46,822 nucleotides of DNA from Lachnospiraceae bacterium (lineage in GTDB: Bacteria; Bacillota; Clostridia; Lachnospirales; Lachnospiraceae), in the NCBI GenBank assembly GCA_014804645.1, contig JAAUZI010000059.1, positions 1 to 46,822 of the forward strand. The letters run 5' to 3'. The notes beneath the pieces were generated by a model. It was not told where the DNA came from. It did no database searches and saw nothing but the letters and a program-made list of their open reading frames with translations. This document shows positions 24,214 through 32,247 of this stretch, piece after piece. How positions within the stretch are numbered: position 1 is the first letter of the stretch; every line of letters starts with the position of its first letter. The translations under genes and the position numbers were made by a program.

Positions 24214-26862
24214 ATGTTTGAGACAAAGAGTATACAGGAGACCTGCAGGGAGCTGCAGAGCGACGCGGAGAGAGGGCTGACTGGACAGGAGGCCGTCAGG
24301 CGGTACGGCATTCACGGCAAAAATGCTCTACAGGAAAAACGGAAAAAGACGGTGATTGAATCCTTTTTTTCACAGCTCAATGATCCTCTGATCTATGTGC
24401 TGCTGGCGGCCGCTGCGATCTCTGTCTTTCTGGAGGAGACCAGCGACGCCATAATTATCGCCGTAGTGGTGGTGAGCAACGCCGTGGTGGGCATGATACA
24501 GGAGGGCAAGGCCCAGCGGGCGCTGGATTCTCTGAAAAAACTGGTCAGCCCCAAGGCTTTTGTGATACGGGACGGCGATTTGCAGGAGGTGGAGGCCTCC
24601 ACTCTGGTGGTGGGAGATCTGGTCAGCCTGGAAGCGGGCTGCCAGGTTCCGGCGGATATGCGCCTGGTGGAGAGCACCAAGCTGCAGGCGGAGGAGTCCG
24701 CTTTGACCGGGGAATCTCTGCCCGCGGCCAAGTCCGCCGTCTTTATAGGGCAAGAGGGAATGCCTCTGGGAGACAGACAGAACATGGTCTACATGTCCAC
24801 GGTGATAACCGGCGGCCGGGGTTTGGGCCTGGTGACAGCCACGGGCATGGACACGGAAATCGGCAAAATTGCCTCCCTGATCAATGATGGAAAAGAGGAA
24901 CAGACTCCCCTCCAGAAACGACTGGGGGACTTGGGGAAAGTGTTGAGCATTCTGTCCCTGCTGCTGTGCGCCGCCCTCTTTGGCATTGCCCTGCTGCAGC
25001 ATCGCAATCTCTTTGAGATGCTGCTCACCGCCATTTCCCTGGCTGTGGCGGCTGTGCCGGAGGGACTTCCGGCGGTGGTCACCATCTGTCTGGCTCTGAG
25101 CGTGACTCGCATGGTGAAGGTACATACCATTGTCAGAAAGCTGCCCTCCGTGGAGACCCTGGGGGCAGTGAGCATAGTCTGCTCGGATAAAACGGGAACC
25201 CTGACCCAGAACCGTATGACGGTGGAGCAGTGCTATGCGGGCCAGAGGATGCTGCCTGTGCAGGAACTGGACAGACAGGAGTATGAGGCTCTGGTGGAGG
25301 GAATGGTTCTGTGCAACGACGCAGTGCTGGAGGACCATATCGGGGACCCCACGGAGCTGGCGCTGCTGCAGCTGGCCCGCAGTTTCGGCGTGGACAGAGC
25401 GGAACTGGAAAAGCGTATGCCCCGCCGCCGTGAGCTGCCGTTTGACTCTGAGCGGAAAATGATGTCCACCTTTCACTACAGGGGAAACACCGGAGTCACC
25501 TATGTCAAAGGGGCGCCGGACGTGATACTGGGGCGCTGCACACATATTATGGTGCATGGACAGTGTCTGCCCCTGCAGCCGGGACACAGCCGGCAGATCC
25601 GCAGGGCCATGGAGCGCATGGCGGACGAGGCGCTGCGCACCTTGGCGGTGGCCATGCGCCTGGGGGGACAGACGCCTCAGGAGCAGGGTCTGACGTTTCT
25701 GGGCATGGTGGGCATGAGAGACCCGGCCAGGCCGGAGGCAGCAGGTGCGGTGGCCACCTTCCGCCAGGCGGGGGTGGAGACTGTGATGATCACCGGGGAC
25801 CATGTGGATACGGCCTATGCCATCGGCCGTCAGCTCGGCATCGTTCAGAGCAGAGAGCAGTGCATGACCGGCCAGGAACTGAGTCAGATACAGGAGGAGG
25901 AACTGGCGCAGCGCCTGGCGCAGGTCAGGGTGTTTGCCAGAGTGGCGCCGGAGCAGAAGGTGCAGATCGTCACGGGTTTTCAGCAGGCGGGCCACATCGT
26001 GGCCATGACGGGAGACGGAGTCAACGATGCTCCCTCTCTGAAAAAGGCAGACATTGGCATAGCCATGGGCGCTGCCGGTACGGACGTGGCCAAGCAGGCT
26101 GCGGACATGATCCTTACGGACGACAATTTTGCCACCATCGAGAAAGCCATCGAGGAGGGCAGGGGCGTCTACGAAAATATACGCAAGTCCGTGATTTTCC
26201 TGCTCTCCTCCAACCTGGGCGAGATTGCTACCATGTTTCTGGCTGTGATCTGCGGACTGGCCTCTCCGCTGCGCTCCAGCCATATCTTGTGGATCAATCT
26301 GATCACGGACTCCCTGCCCGCGCTGGCGCTGGGGGTTGACCCCAACGACGCCGGATCGCTGATGCAGCATCCGCCCAGAAAGCCGGGGGAAAGCCTGTTT
26401 GCCAGGGGAGGTCTGGTCTGCACCTGCTTTTACGGGCTGCTGATCGCGGCTATCAGCCTGACCGCCTTTTTCCTGATTCCCCTTCTGGCGATGAAAAACC
26501 AGCATCTGCCCTTCACCCTGGAAAACATGGGAAGGATGATGGCCCAGGAGGGAATTCTGCGGCGCTCCCAGACCTATGCGTTCACCGTGCTGGGGATGAG
26601 CCAGCTGTTTCATGCGGTGGGAATGCGGGACATGGGGCGTTCCGTATTTCGGATGAACCATCTGGAGAACAAACTGATGATCTTGGCCTGCATCCTGGGT
26701 CTTCTGCTCCAGGTTGCGGTGACGGAGATTCCCTTTTTGATCGCCGCTTTCGGCACCACTCATCTGCAGTGGGCGGAATGGGGGATTCTGGCTCTGCTGG
26801 CCTCCTTCCCGCTGCTGGCCCACGAGGTCATGCTGCTGGTGGGAAGGCATGACAGGAGCTGA
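24214..26862 (+). CDS. Cation-transporting P-type ATPase, Ca2+ type
   Basis: 882 residues, P2-type. In order: actuator motif SALTGESLPA, the ion-site helix AVAAVPEGLPAVVTICLAL, the phosphorylation site CSDKTGTLTQN (Asp about 325), the nucleotide-domain KGAPD, the hinge TGDGVNDAPSLKKADIGIAMG, and the M5-M6 segment ILWINLITDSLPALALGVDP. About ten membrane helices. The PEGLP and NLxTD motifs are those of SERCA/PMCA-like calcium exporters. It uses ATP to expel Ca2+ or possibly Mn2+. ATG 24214 follows GGGAG; an in-frame ATG at 24196 is less likely. Its leader has two hairpins. Confidence 0.94.
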   Translation: MFETKSIQETCRELQSDAERGLTGQEAVRRYGIHGKNALQEKRKKTVIESFFSQLNDPLIYVLLAAAAISVFLEETSDAIIIAVVVVSNAVVGMIQEGKAQRALDSLKKLVSPKAFVIRDGDLQEVEASTLVVGDLVSLEAGCQVPADMRLVESTKLQAEESALTGESLPAAKSAVFIGQEGMPLGDRQNMVYMSTVITGGRGLGLVTATGMDTEIGKIASLINDGKEEQTPLQKRLGDLGKVLSILSLLLCAALFGIALLQHRNLFEMLLTAISLAVAAVPEGLPAVVTICLALSVTRMVKVHTIVRKLPSVETLGAVSIVCSDKTGTLTQNRMTVEQCYAGQRMLPVQELDRQEYEALVEGMVLCNDAVLEDHIGDPTELALLQLARSFGVDRAELEKRMPRRRELPFDSERKMMSTFHYRGNTGVTYVKGAPDVILGRCTHIMVHGQCLPLQPGHSRQIRRAMERMADEALRTLAVAMRLGGQTPQEQGLTFLGMVGMRDPARPEAAGAVATFRQAGVETVMITGDHVDTAYAIGRQLGIVQSREQCMTGQELSQIQEEELAQRLAQVRVFARVAPEQKVQIVTGFQQAGHIVAMTGDGVNDAPSLKKADIGIAMGAAGTDVAKQAADMILTDDNFATIEKAIEEGRGVYENIRKSVIFLLSSNLGEIATMFLAVICGLASPLRSSHILWINLITDSLPALALGVDPNDAGSLMQHPPRKPGESLFARGGLVCTCFYGLLIAAISLTAFFLIPLLAMKNQHLPFTLENMGRMMAQEGILRRSQTYAFTVLGMSQLFHAVGMRDMGRSVFRMNHLENKLMILACILGLLLQVAVTEIPFLIAAFGTTHLQWAEWGILALLASFPLLAHEVMLLVGRHDRS

Positions 26863-26867
26863 CGGGA

Positions 26868-26896
26868 TTGCCTGGCGCGTGAAATCGTGGTACAAT
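26868..26896 (+). promoter_or_regulatory. Promoter upstream of rsmF
   Basis: TTGCCT (26868-26873), exact 17-bp spacer, TACAAT (26891-26896). The -10 is inside the first copy of a 17-bp direct repeat. Confidence 0.6.
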
Positions 26897-26975
26897 GAGT
26901 AAAATGTTATGCATTTAACTCTACTGATAAGAAAGTGCGCCAAGGCGCACAGAGCCAAGGTACAATGAGTAAAAT
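26889..26975 (+). repeat. 17-bp direct repeat, two copies, with a hairpin between
   Basis: GGTACAATGAGTAAAAT occurs exactly at 26889-26905 and 26959-26975, 70 bp apart, each copy containing TACAAT. Between them GTGCGCC-AA-GGCGCAC (26935-26950) forms a perfect 7-bp hairpin. Either a duplicated promoter region or a pair of protein-binding sites. Confidence 0.85.
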
Positions 26976-27017
26976 ACTAAGTGCAGGCGTAAAATCGGAG
27001 ACACAGGGGGATAGATC

Positions 27018-28448
27018 ATGCTGCCGGAGGAGTTTCTACAGAGAATGCAGTCCCAGCTGGGAACGGAATACGAGGCCTTCCGGGGAGCGCTGGAGGGCGA
27101 GAGACACAGGGCGCTGCGAGTCAATCCGCTGAAAGGGGGGCTTGGCCCGTCAGAGGCCCGGAAACGCTTTCTGGCTCTGAGCCCCTGGCGGCTGGAGCCG
27201 GTGCCCTGGGAGGAGAACGGCTTTTACTATACCCAAGAAGGTCCGGGCAAGCATCCTTACCATGAGGCGGGGGTCTATTATATTCAGGAGCCCAGCGCCA
27301 TGGCCGTGGCGGCCTTTCTGGGGGCGCAGCCGGGGGAGAGGGTGCTGGACCTCTGTGCCGCTCCAGGGGGAAAAACTACCCAGATCGCCGGAGCAATGCA
27401 GGGGCGGGGGCTGCTGGTGAGCAATGAGATTCATCCCCAGAGAGCCAGGATACTGTCGGAGAACGTGGAGCGGCTGGGGATTCGCAACGCCCTGGTTCTG
27501 AATGAATTGCCGCAGCGTCTGGCGGAGGTTTTCCCAGACTGGTTTGACCGCATCCTGGTGGACGCCCCCTGCTCCGGGGAGGGAATGCTGCGCAAGAACG
27601 AGAACGCGGGGGAGGAGTGGAGCGCGGAGAACGTGGTGAATTGCGCCCGGCGGCAGGACGGGATTCTGGACTGTGCCGCAGCCATGCTGCGCCCCGGCGG
27701 CAGACTGGTGTACTCCACCTGCACCTTTGCTCCTTCGGAGAACGAGGGGAGTGTGGGCAGACTGCTGCAAAGGCATCCGGAGATGACGGTTCTGGACCCG
27801 GCTCGGTGCCTGCCAGAAGGGGCGCTCCCGGCGCACTGGGGCTTTGCCCCCGGCAGGTCTGACTGGGCCACAGGGGCGGCAGTGCCGGAGCTTTCCCGGA
27901 CTCTGCGGCTCTGGCCCCACAGGCTGCGGGGGGAGGGACATTACCTGGCGGTGCTGCAAAAGGACGGCGTCTCCCCAGGGCGGGCAGGGAGTCTGGGCGG
28001 GACGGAAAAGGGCCTTTCGGAAAAGGATTGCCGGGAGTATCTGGAGTTTGCGGCGGACACGCTGACAAATCCGCCCCAGGGAATCTTTCTGCGCTTTGGC
28101 GAGCAGCTGTATCTGGCCCCGGTGGACATGCCCGCCCTCAGGGGGCTGCATGTGCTGCGTCCTGGCCTGCATCTTGGCGCCCTGAAAAAGAACCGCTTTG
28201 AGCCGTCCCACGCGCTGGCGCTGGCCCTCGGCTCCGGGGAGGCGCAGCGTCTTTGCCCGGTGAGCCTGAGCGGTGAGCGGCAGGGGGATATGCCAGGGGC
28301 GGCCGACTATCTGGGCGGCGCGACTTTCCCCTTTGCCGGGGAGAAGGGCTGGTATCTTGTCACGGTGGACGGCTATAGCCTGGGATGGGGCAAGCTGGCC
28401 GCCGGAATCATGAAAAACCACTATCCCAAGGGCCTGAGAAAAATGTGA
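27018..28448 (+). CDS. rsmF: 16S rRNA m5C methyltransferase, RsmF-type
   Basis: 476 residues, NOL1/NOP2/Sun family. The SAM-binding region is VLDLCAAPGGKTTQIAGAM (about 110-128) and the two catalytic cysteines are in VDAPCSGEGML (about 180) and YSTCTFAPSENEG (about 233). The C-terminal 150 residues (EFAADTLTNPPQGIFLRFGEQLYLAP, LHLGALKKNRFEPSHALAL) are the PUA-like RNA-binding part of RsmF. The enzyme methylates a cytosine in 16S rRNA with SAM. Start ATG 27018 has GGGGGA upstream. It appears monocistronic, with its own promoter. Confidence 0.93.
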   Translation: MLPEEFLQRMQSQLGTEYEAFRGALEGERHRALRVNPLKGGLGPSEARKRFLALSPWRLEPVPWEENGFYYTQEGPGKHPYHEAGVYYIQEPSAMAVAAFLGAQPGERVLDLCAAPGGKTTQIAGAMQGRGLLVSNEIHPQRARILSENVERLGIRNALVLNELPQRLAEVFPDWFDRILVDAPCSGEGMLRKNENAGEEWSAENVVNCARRQDGILDCAAAMLRPGGRLVYSTCTFAPSENEGSVGRLLQRHPEMTVLDPARCLPEGALPAHWGFAPGRSDWATGAAVPELSRTLRLWPHRLRGEGHYLAVLQKDGVSPGRAGSLGGTEKGLSEKDCREYLEFAADTLTNPPQGIFLRFGEQLYLAPVDMPALRGLHVLRPGLHLGALKKNRFEPSHALALALGSGEAQRLCPVSLSGERQGDMPGAADYLGGATFPFAGEKGWYLVTVDGYSLGWGKLAAGIMKNHYPKGLRKM

Positions 28449-28590
28449 TTCGGAAAAATGTAAAATTTTCTCTTCTCATATGGGTAAAAAAATGGTAATA
28501 TAGATAAGAGATTGCGATTGTCTCTCCCGCGGCGGTGTGCAGGCGGGGCAAAAGGGCAACAATATAAGCAGGAAAACGGAAAGGCTTTAT

Positions 28591-29676
28591 ATGGACAAGA
28601 TTATTTTGACAGGGGACAGGCCCACGGGCAGACTGCATGTGGGACACTATGTGGGTTCCCTGAGAAGAAGAGTGGAACTGCAGAACAGCGGCGAGTATGA
28701 TAAGATATTTATTATGATTGCGGACGCCCAGGCGCTGACGGACAATTTTGAGAATCCGGAGAAGGTGCGTCAGAACATTGTGGAAGTGGCGCTGGATTAT
28801 CTCTCCTGCGGTCTGGACCCTGCGAAATCCACGCTGTTTATTCAGTCCCAGATCCCGGAGCTGACAGAGCTCTCCTTTTACTATATGAATCTGGTGACGG
28901 TATCCCGGCTGCAGCGCAACCCCACGGTAAAAAATGAGATTCAGCTGCGGAATTTTGAGGCAAGTATCCCGGTGGGCTTTTTCACCTATCCCATCAGCCA
29001 GGCCTCGGATATCACGGCTTTCAAGGCCACCACGGTTCCGGTGGGCGAGGATCAGCTGCCCATGATCGAGCAGGCCCGGGAGATTGTGCACAAGTTTAAC
29101 AGCATTTACTCGCCGGTGCTGGTGGAGCCACAGGCGCTGATTCCGCAGAATGCGGCGTGTCTGCGTCTTCCCGGTGTGGATGGCAAGGCGAAGATGAGCA
29201 AGTCTCTGGGGAATTGTATCTATCTGGCGGACAGCCCCGAGGATGTGAGAAAACAGGTTATGAGCATGTATACGGACCCGCTGCACCTTCAGGTGTCCGA
29301 CCCCGGTCATCTGGAGGGCAACACTGTATTTACCTATCTGGACGCTTTCTGCCGGGACGAGCATTTCGAGAGGTATCTGCCTGAGTATTCCTGCCTGCAG
29401 GAGCTGAAGGACCATTACACCAGAGGCGGCCTGGGGGACGTGAAGGTGAAGAAATTGTTAAACAGTGTGATTCAGGAGGAACTGGAGCCTATCCGGCAGC
29501 GGCGCAAGGAATATGAAAAGGATATCCCTGAGATATACAATATCCTGAAAAAGGGGAGCGAAACGGCCCGCGAGGTGGCGGCGCAGACACTGTCCGAGGT
29601 CAAGAGCGCAATGCGTATCAACTATTTTGAAGATATGGATTTGATAGAGGCACAGGTTAAAAAATATGAGGCGTAA
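28591..29676 (+). CDS. trpS: Tryptophanyl-tRNA synthetase
   Basis: 361 residues, class I synthetase that charges tRNA-Trp. The HIGH-type motif is [18 protein letters not shown] near the N-terminus and the KMSKS loop is [15 protein letters not shown] (about 205). [16 protein letters not shown] and MYTDP are standard TrpRS blocks. Slightly longer than the usual 330-340 residues. ATG 28591 follows GGAAAGG; the longer frame from 28537 lacks a site. Unlike valS it has no T-box: the 142-bp upstream region lacks the GGTGG-type core. The stop overlaps the next gene by 11 nt. Confidence 0.97.
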   Translation: MDKIILTGDRPTGRLHVGHYVGSLRRRVELQNSGEYDKIFIMIADAQALTDNFENPEKVRQNIVEVALDYLSCGLDPAKSTLFIQSQIPELTELSFYYMNLVTVSRLQRNPTVKNEIQLRNFEASIPVGFFTYPISQASDITAFKATTVPVGEDQLPMIEQAREIVHKFNSIYSPVLVEPQALIPQNAACLRLPGVDGKAKMSKSLGNCIYLADSPEDVRKQVMSMYTDPLHLQVSDPGHLEGNTVFTYLDAFCRDEHFERYLPEYSCLQELKDHYTRGGLGDVKVKKLLNSVIQEELEPIRQRRKEYEKDIPEIYNILKKGSETAREVAAQTLSEVKSAMRINYFEDMDLIEAQVKKYEA

Positions 29677-30190
29677 TTATGAAGACGACAGAGCATCTGC
29701 TCTGGAAGAGGAAAAATTGAATCCCATGCAGGTACTGATAGGCATGGTGGTATTGATTCTGGTGGTGGTGATATTCTGTTTTGCGGTGTGGAAGATCACT
29801 CATGCCAAGCATTCGGGTCCGCTGCCGGGGCCGAGCGTGGAGAGTTCTCAGGATTCCATCGCGTGGGGCGGGCAGACTACCCCGATAGATACGACTCAAA
29901 GCTCGGAGGAGGAGGGGATGTCCTCAGAGGAATTCTCTGAGCCGGAGAACCCTCTGGGTATGGAGTTTGATAAGGTGGACGAGTTTGTCACGGCCAAGGA
30001 TGTGACAAATCTGCGCAGCGAGCCGAGCACAGATCAGGGGCAGACAACGGTGGTAACACAGCTGAGCAATGGCCAGAACGCCCACAGAATAGGCGTCAAT
30101 CCGAACACAGGCTGGTCCCAGCTGGAGTACAACGGCCAGGTGGTGTATGCGGTGAGCCAGTATCTGATCACTGTGGATGTGACGGAATAA
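29666..30190 (+). CDS. Membrane-anchored SH3b-domain protein
   Basis: 174 residues: acidic cytoplasmic start, one membrane helix (about 21-44), an outside Ser/Pro/Glu-rich linker, and a C-terminal bacterial SH3 domain ([41 protein letters not shown], then [18 protein letters not shown]). SH3b domains usually bind peptidoglycan. It overlaps trpS by 11 nt, so translation may be coupled, and is followed by a terminator. Function beyond a wall-associated role is unknown. Confidence 0.82.
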   Translation: MRRNYEDDRASALEEEKLNPMQVLIGMVVLILVVVIFCFAVWKITHAKHSGPLPGPSVESSQDSIAWGGQTTPIDTTQSSEEEGMSSEEFSEPENPLGMEFDKVDEFVTAKDVTNLRSEPSTDQGQTTVVTQLSNGQNAHRIGVNPNTGWSQLEYNGQVVYAVSQYLITVDVTE

Positions 30191-30223
30191 ATGTCTCTGC
30201 GGCAGTTATGGAAATGAAAAAGA

Positions 30224-30254
30224 GCGGGAACTTGTAAAGAGTTTCCGCCTTTTT
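30224..30254 (+). terminator. Terminator after the SH3b gene
   Basis: GCGGGAAC (30224-30231) pairs with GTTTCCGC (30241-30248), with one wobble, followed by CTTTTT. Confidence 0.75.
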
Positions 30255-30285
30255 ATACATGTTTTTCTCTGGGAAGGTAATACTA
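30254..30285 (+). promoter_or_regulatory. Possible forespore (sigma-G-like) promoter of spoVAD
   Basis: TATACAT (30254-30260), 18-bp spacer, AATACTA (30279-30285). The -10 matches six of seven bases of the sigma-G CATACTA element; the -35 is weak. SpoVA genes are sigma-G-dependent in Bacillus subtilis. Confidence 0.3.
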
Positions 30286-30324
30286 TTCTGCAAAAGAAAT
30301 TTGACATGCGGAAAGGGGAAAGAC

Positions 30325-31359
30325 ATGAAACAGATGACAGGAAAATCCAGCATTTCGCTGGAAAATAAGGTATATATTTTAAACAGCGCCAGCATTGTGG
30401 GAAAAAAGGAGGGGGAAGGCCCCCTGGGCAATCTCTTTGACCTGGTGGGCGAAGATGATCTCTTCGGCTGCAACACCTGGGAGGAGGCGGAGAGCAATCT
30501 GCAGAAGGACGCGGTCTACATGGCTCTGGGAAAGGCGGGAAAGACGCAGGATGATATCCGGTATCTCTTTGCCGGGGATCTGCTGGGACAGTCCATCGCG
30601 ACCTCCTTTGGAATTGCCTCCTATCAGATCCCGCTGCTGGGAGTCTACGGCGCCTGTTCCACCTGCGGGGAGTCTCTGACGCTGGGGGCCATGGCGGTGT
30701 CGGCAGGGTACGCGGACTATGTGGCCTGCGTGACCTCCAGCCATTTTGCCAGCGCGGAGAAGGAGTTCCGTTTTCCTCTGGAATATGGAAATCAGAGACC
30801 GCTGTCCGCCAGCTGGACGGTGACGGGCAGCGGCGCTTTCATTCTGGGAGCGGAGCAGGAGAACAGCCCTCAGGGGCGGCCGCCCCGGGCGGCGATCACG
30901 GGCATGACCGTGGGGAGGATCGTGGATTATGGGCTGAAGGATTCCATGAATATGGGGGCCTGTATGGCGCCTGCGGCGGCGGATACGCTGGTGCAGCATT
31001 TTCTGGACTTTAATGTGATGCCAGAGGAGTATGACCGGATCATCACCGGGGATCTGGGCAGTGTAGGGCAGACGGTGCTGCTGGAGTTGCTGCGTGACAA
31101 GGGGTATGATATCGCCGAGCAGCATATGGACTGTGGGATAGAGATTTTTGACGCGCAGTCTCAGGACACCCACGCCGGGGGCAGCGGCTGCGGCTGCAGC
31201 GCAGTGACGCTCTCAGCCTATATTTTGAAACAGCTGGAGGAGGGGCACTGGAAAAAGGTTCTGTTTTTGCCCACCGGCGCCCTGCTCAGCAAGACCAGTT
31301 TCAACGAGGGAAAGAGTGTGCCGGGAATCGCCCATGGGGTGGTACTGGAGGCATTATAG
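30325..31359 (+). CDS. spoVAD: Stage V sporulation protein AD
   Basis: 344 residues, thiolase-like fold. SpoVAD binds dipicolinic acid and is needed for its uptake by the forespore. The N-terminal ILNSASIVGKKEGEGPLGNLFDLV, the LGVYGACSTCGESLTLGAMAVSAGYADYVACVTSSHF block (with the thiolase-like Cys region) and the C-terminal GGSGCGCSAVTLSAYIL and FLPTGALLSKTSFNEGKSVPGIAHGVVL are all typical. Start ATG 30325 with GAAAGGGG upstream. It is separated from spoVAC by about 11.9 kb and followed by a small unknown gene, then spoVAE. Confidence 0.96.
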   Translation: MKQMTGKSSISLENKVYILNSASIVGKKEGEGPLGNLFDLVGEDDLFGCNTWEEAESNLQKDAVYMALGKAGKTQDDIRYLFAGDLLGQSIATSFGIASYQIPLLGVYGACSTCGESLTLGAMAVSAGYADYVACVTSSHFASAEKEFRFPLEYGNQRPLSASWTVTGSGAFILGAEQENSPQGRPPRAAITGMTVGRIVDYGLKDSMNMGACMAPAAADTLVQHFLDFNVMPEEYDRIITGDLGSVGQTVLLELLRDKGYDIAEQHMDCGIEIFDAQSQDTHAGGSGCGCSAVTLSAYILKQLEEGHWKKVLFLPTGALLSKTSFNEGKSVPGIAHGVVLEAL

Positions 31360-31391
31360 AAAAAGTAGAGAAAGTATTTTGTGAATACCTC

Positions 31392-31420
31392 TTGCATTGC
31401 CCTGTTTTTTTTAGTACAAT
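31392..31420 (+). promoter_or_regulatory. Promoter between spoVAD and the 83-residue gene
   Basis: TTGCAT (31392-31397), 17-bp spacer with a T run, TACAAT (31415-31420). It would drive the small gene and perhaps spoVAE independently of spoVAD. Confidence 0.55.
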
Positions 31421-31454
31421 TCTTTTCAAAAGGGGCAGAAGGGCGGCAGGAAAT

Positions 31455-31706
31455 ATGCGCAGGATGGAGTTTAAGATGGAGAGGCAGGGCCTTTTGGAAG
31501 TGGGGCAGAATGTGACTGTCACGGAGGGACTCCTGCCCAGCAATTATTATTACACCATTGATCCGTCCCTGGCCATGTCGGGGAACATTCCCTTTCGCTA
31601 CAGACTGAAGTCCCGGGCAGGCAGAGTTATTGACATTCAGGAGAAATCCCGGGGTTTCTACGTGACGGCAGAATTTGACGAACCGGACGTGGACATGCCG
31701 GGATAG
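31455..31706 (+). CDS. Unknown 83-residue protein between spoVAD and spoVAE
   Basis: No family recognised. The protein is soluble, strand-rich and lacks a signal peptide. Its most striking stretches are LEVGQNVTVTEGLLPSNYYY (14-33) and RVIDIQEKSRGFYVTAEFDEP (57-77), the latter resembling a small beta-barrel. ATG 31455 follows GGCAGGAAAT; ATG 31464 is possible. Its position inside the spoVA set suggests a sporulation link, but the vegetative-type promoter in front could equally mean it is expressed otherwise. Confidence 0.7.
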   Translation: MRRMEFKMERQGLLEVGQNVTVTEGLLPSNYYYTIDPSLAMSGNIPFRYRLKSRAGRVIDIQEKSRGFYVTAEFDEPDVDMPG

Positions 31707-31804
31707 TGCTGTGAGGATGCGCTCTCTGGGCGTTATACTGTGGCCGCAGGAATAGATTTATGGATTATCGCAGATACTACTTCCATAAGGAAGGAGTGTG
31801 GCGA

Positions 31805-32161
31805 ATGGACTATATCAATGCTTTTTGGGTAGGTGGACTGATCTGCGCCCTGGTGCAGATACTGATGGAAAAGACTAAGATGATGCCGGGGCGGATCATG
31901 GTGCTGCTGGTGGTGCTGGGAGCCTGTATCAGTGTGTTTGGCTGGTATGAGCCCTTTCAGGAGTATGCCGGGGCTGGCGCCAGCGTGCCGCTGCTGGGTT
32001 TTGGCAATGTGCTGATGAAGGGAGTCAAGGAAGCGGTGGACGAGCAGGGACTGCTGGGCCTGTGGGCGGGCGGTTTTAAGGCCGGCGCGGTGGGCACCTC
32101 TGCGGCGCTGATTTTTGGCTATCTGGCGAGCCTGATTTTCAATCCCAAGACGAAGAGATAA
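31805..32161 (+). CDS. spoVAE: Stage V sporulation protein AE
   Basis: 118 residues with about four membrane helices. MDYINAFWVGGLICALVQILMEKTKMMPGRIMVLLVVLGA and YEPFQEYAGAGASVPLLGFGNVLMKGVKEAV match SpoVAE (the SpoVAEb type), related to SpoVAC. It belongs to the dipicolinate channel. Start ATG 31805 follows AAGGAGTG; an in-frame ATG at 31760 is weaker. No spoVAF or gerA-type gene follows. Confidence 0.94.
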   Translation: MDYINAFWVGGLICALVQILMEKTKMMPGRIMVLLVVLGACISVFGWYEPFQEYAGAGASVPLLGFGNVLMKGVKEAVDEQGLLGLWAGGFKAGAVGTSAALIFGYLASLIFNPKTKR

Positions 32162-32247
32162 AAGATGTGAGAAGGGATGCTCCGCACATTGCATGAGGAG
32201 AAATTACAGCGTATTAGGTTGAAGGGACGAAGGATGAAGTAAAAGTT

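Noticed and set aside
24370..26958. 862-codon open frame on the minus strand opposite the P-type ATPase
   Set aside because: His/Gln-rich composition mirrors the antisense of the ATPase; no start signal or homology.
28449..28590. T-box leader for trpS
   Set aside because: The interval is only 142 bp and lacks the T-box core, stem III and a terminator.
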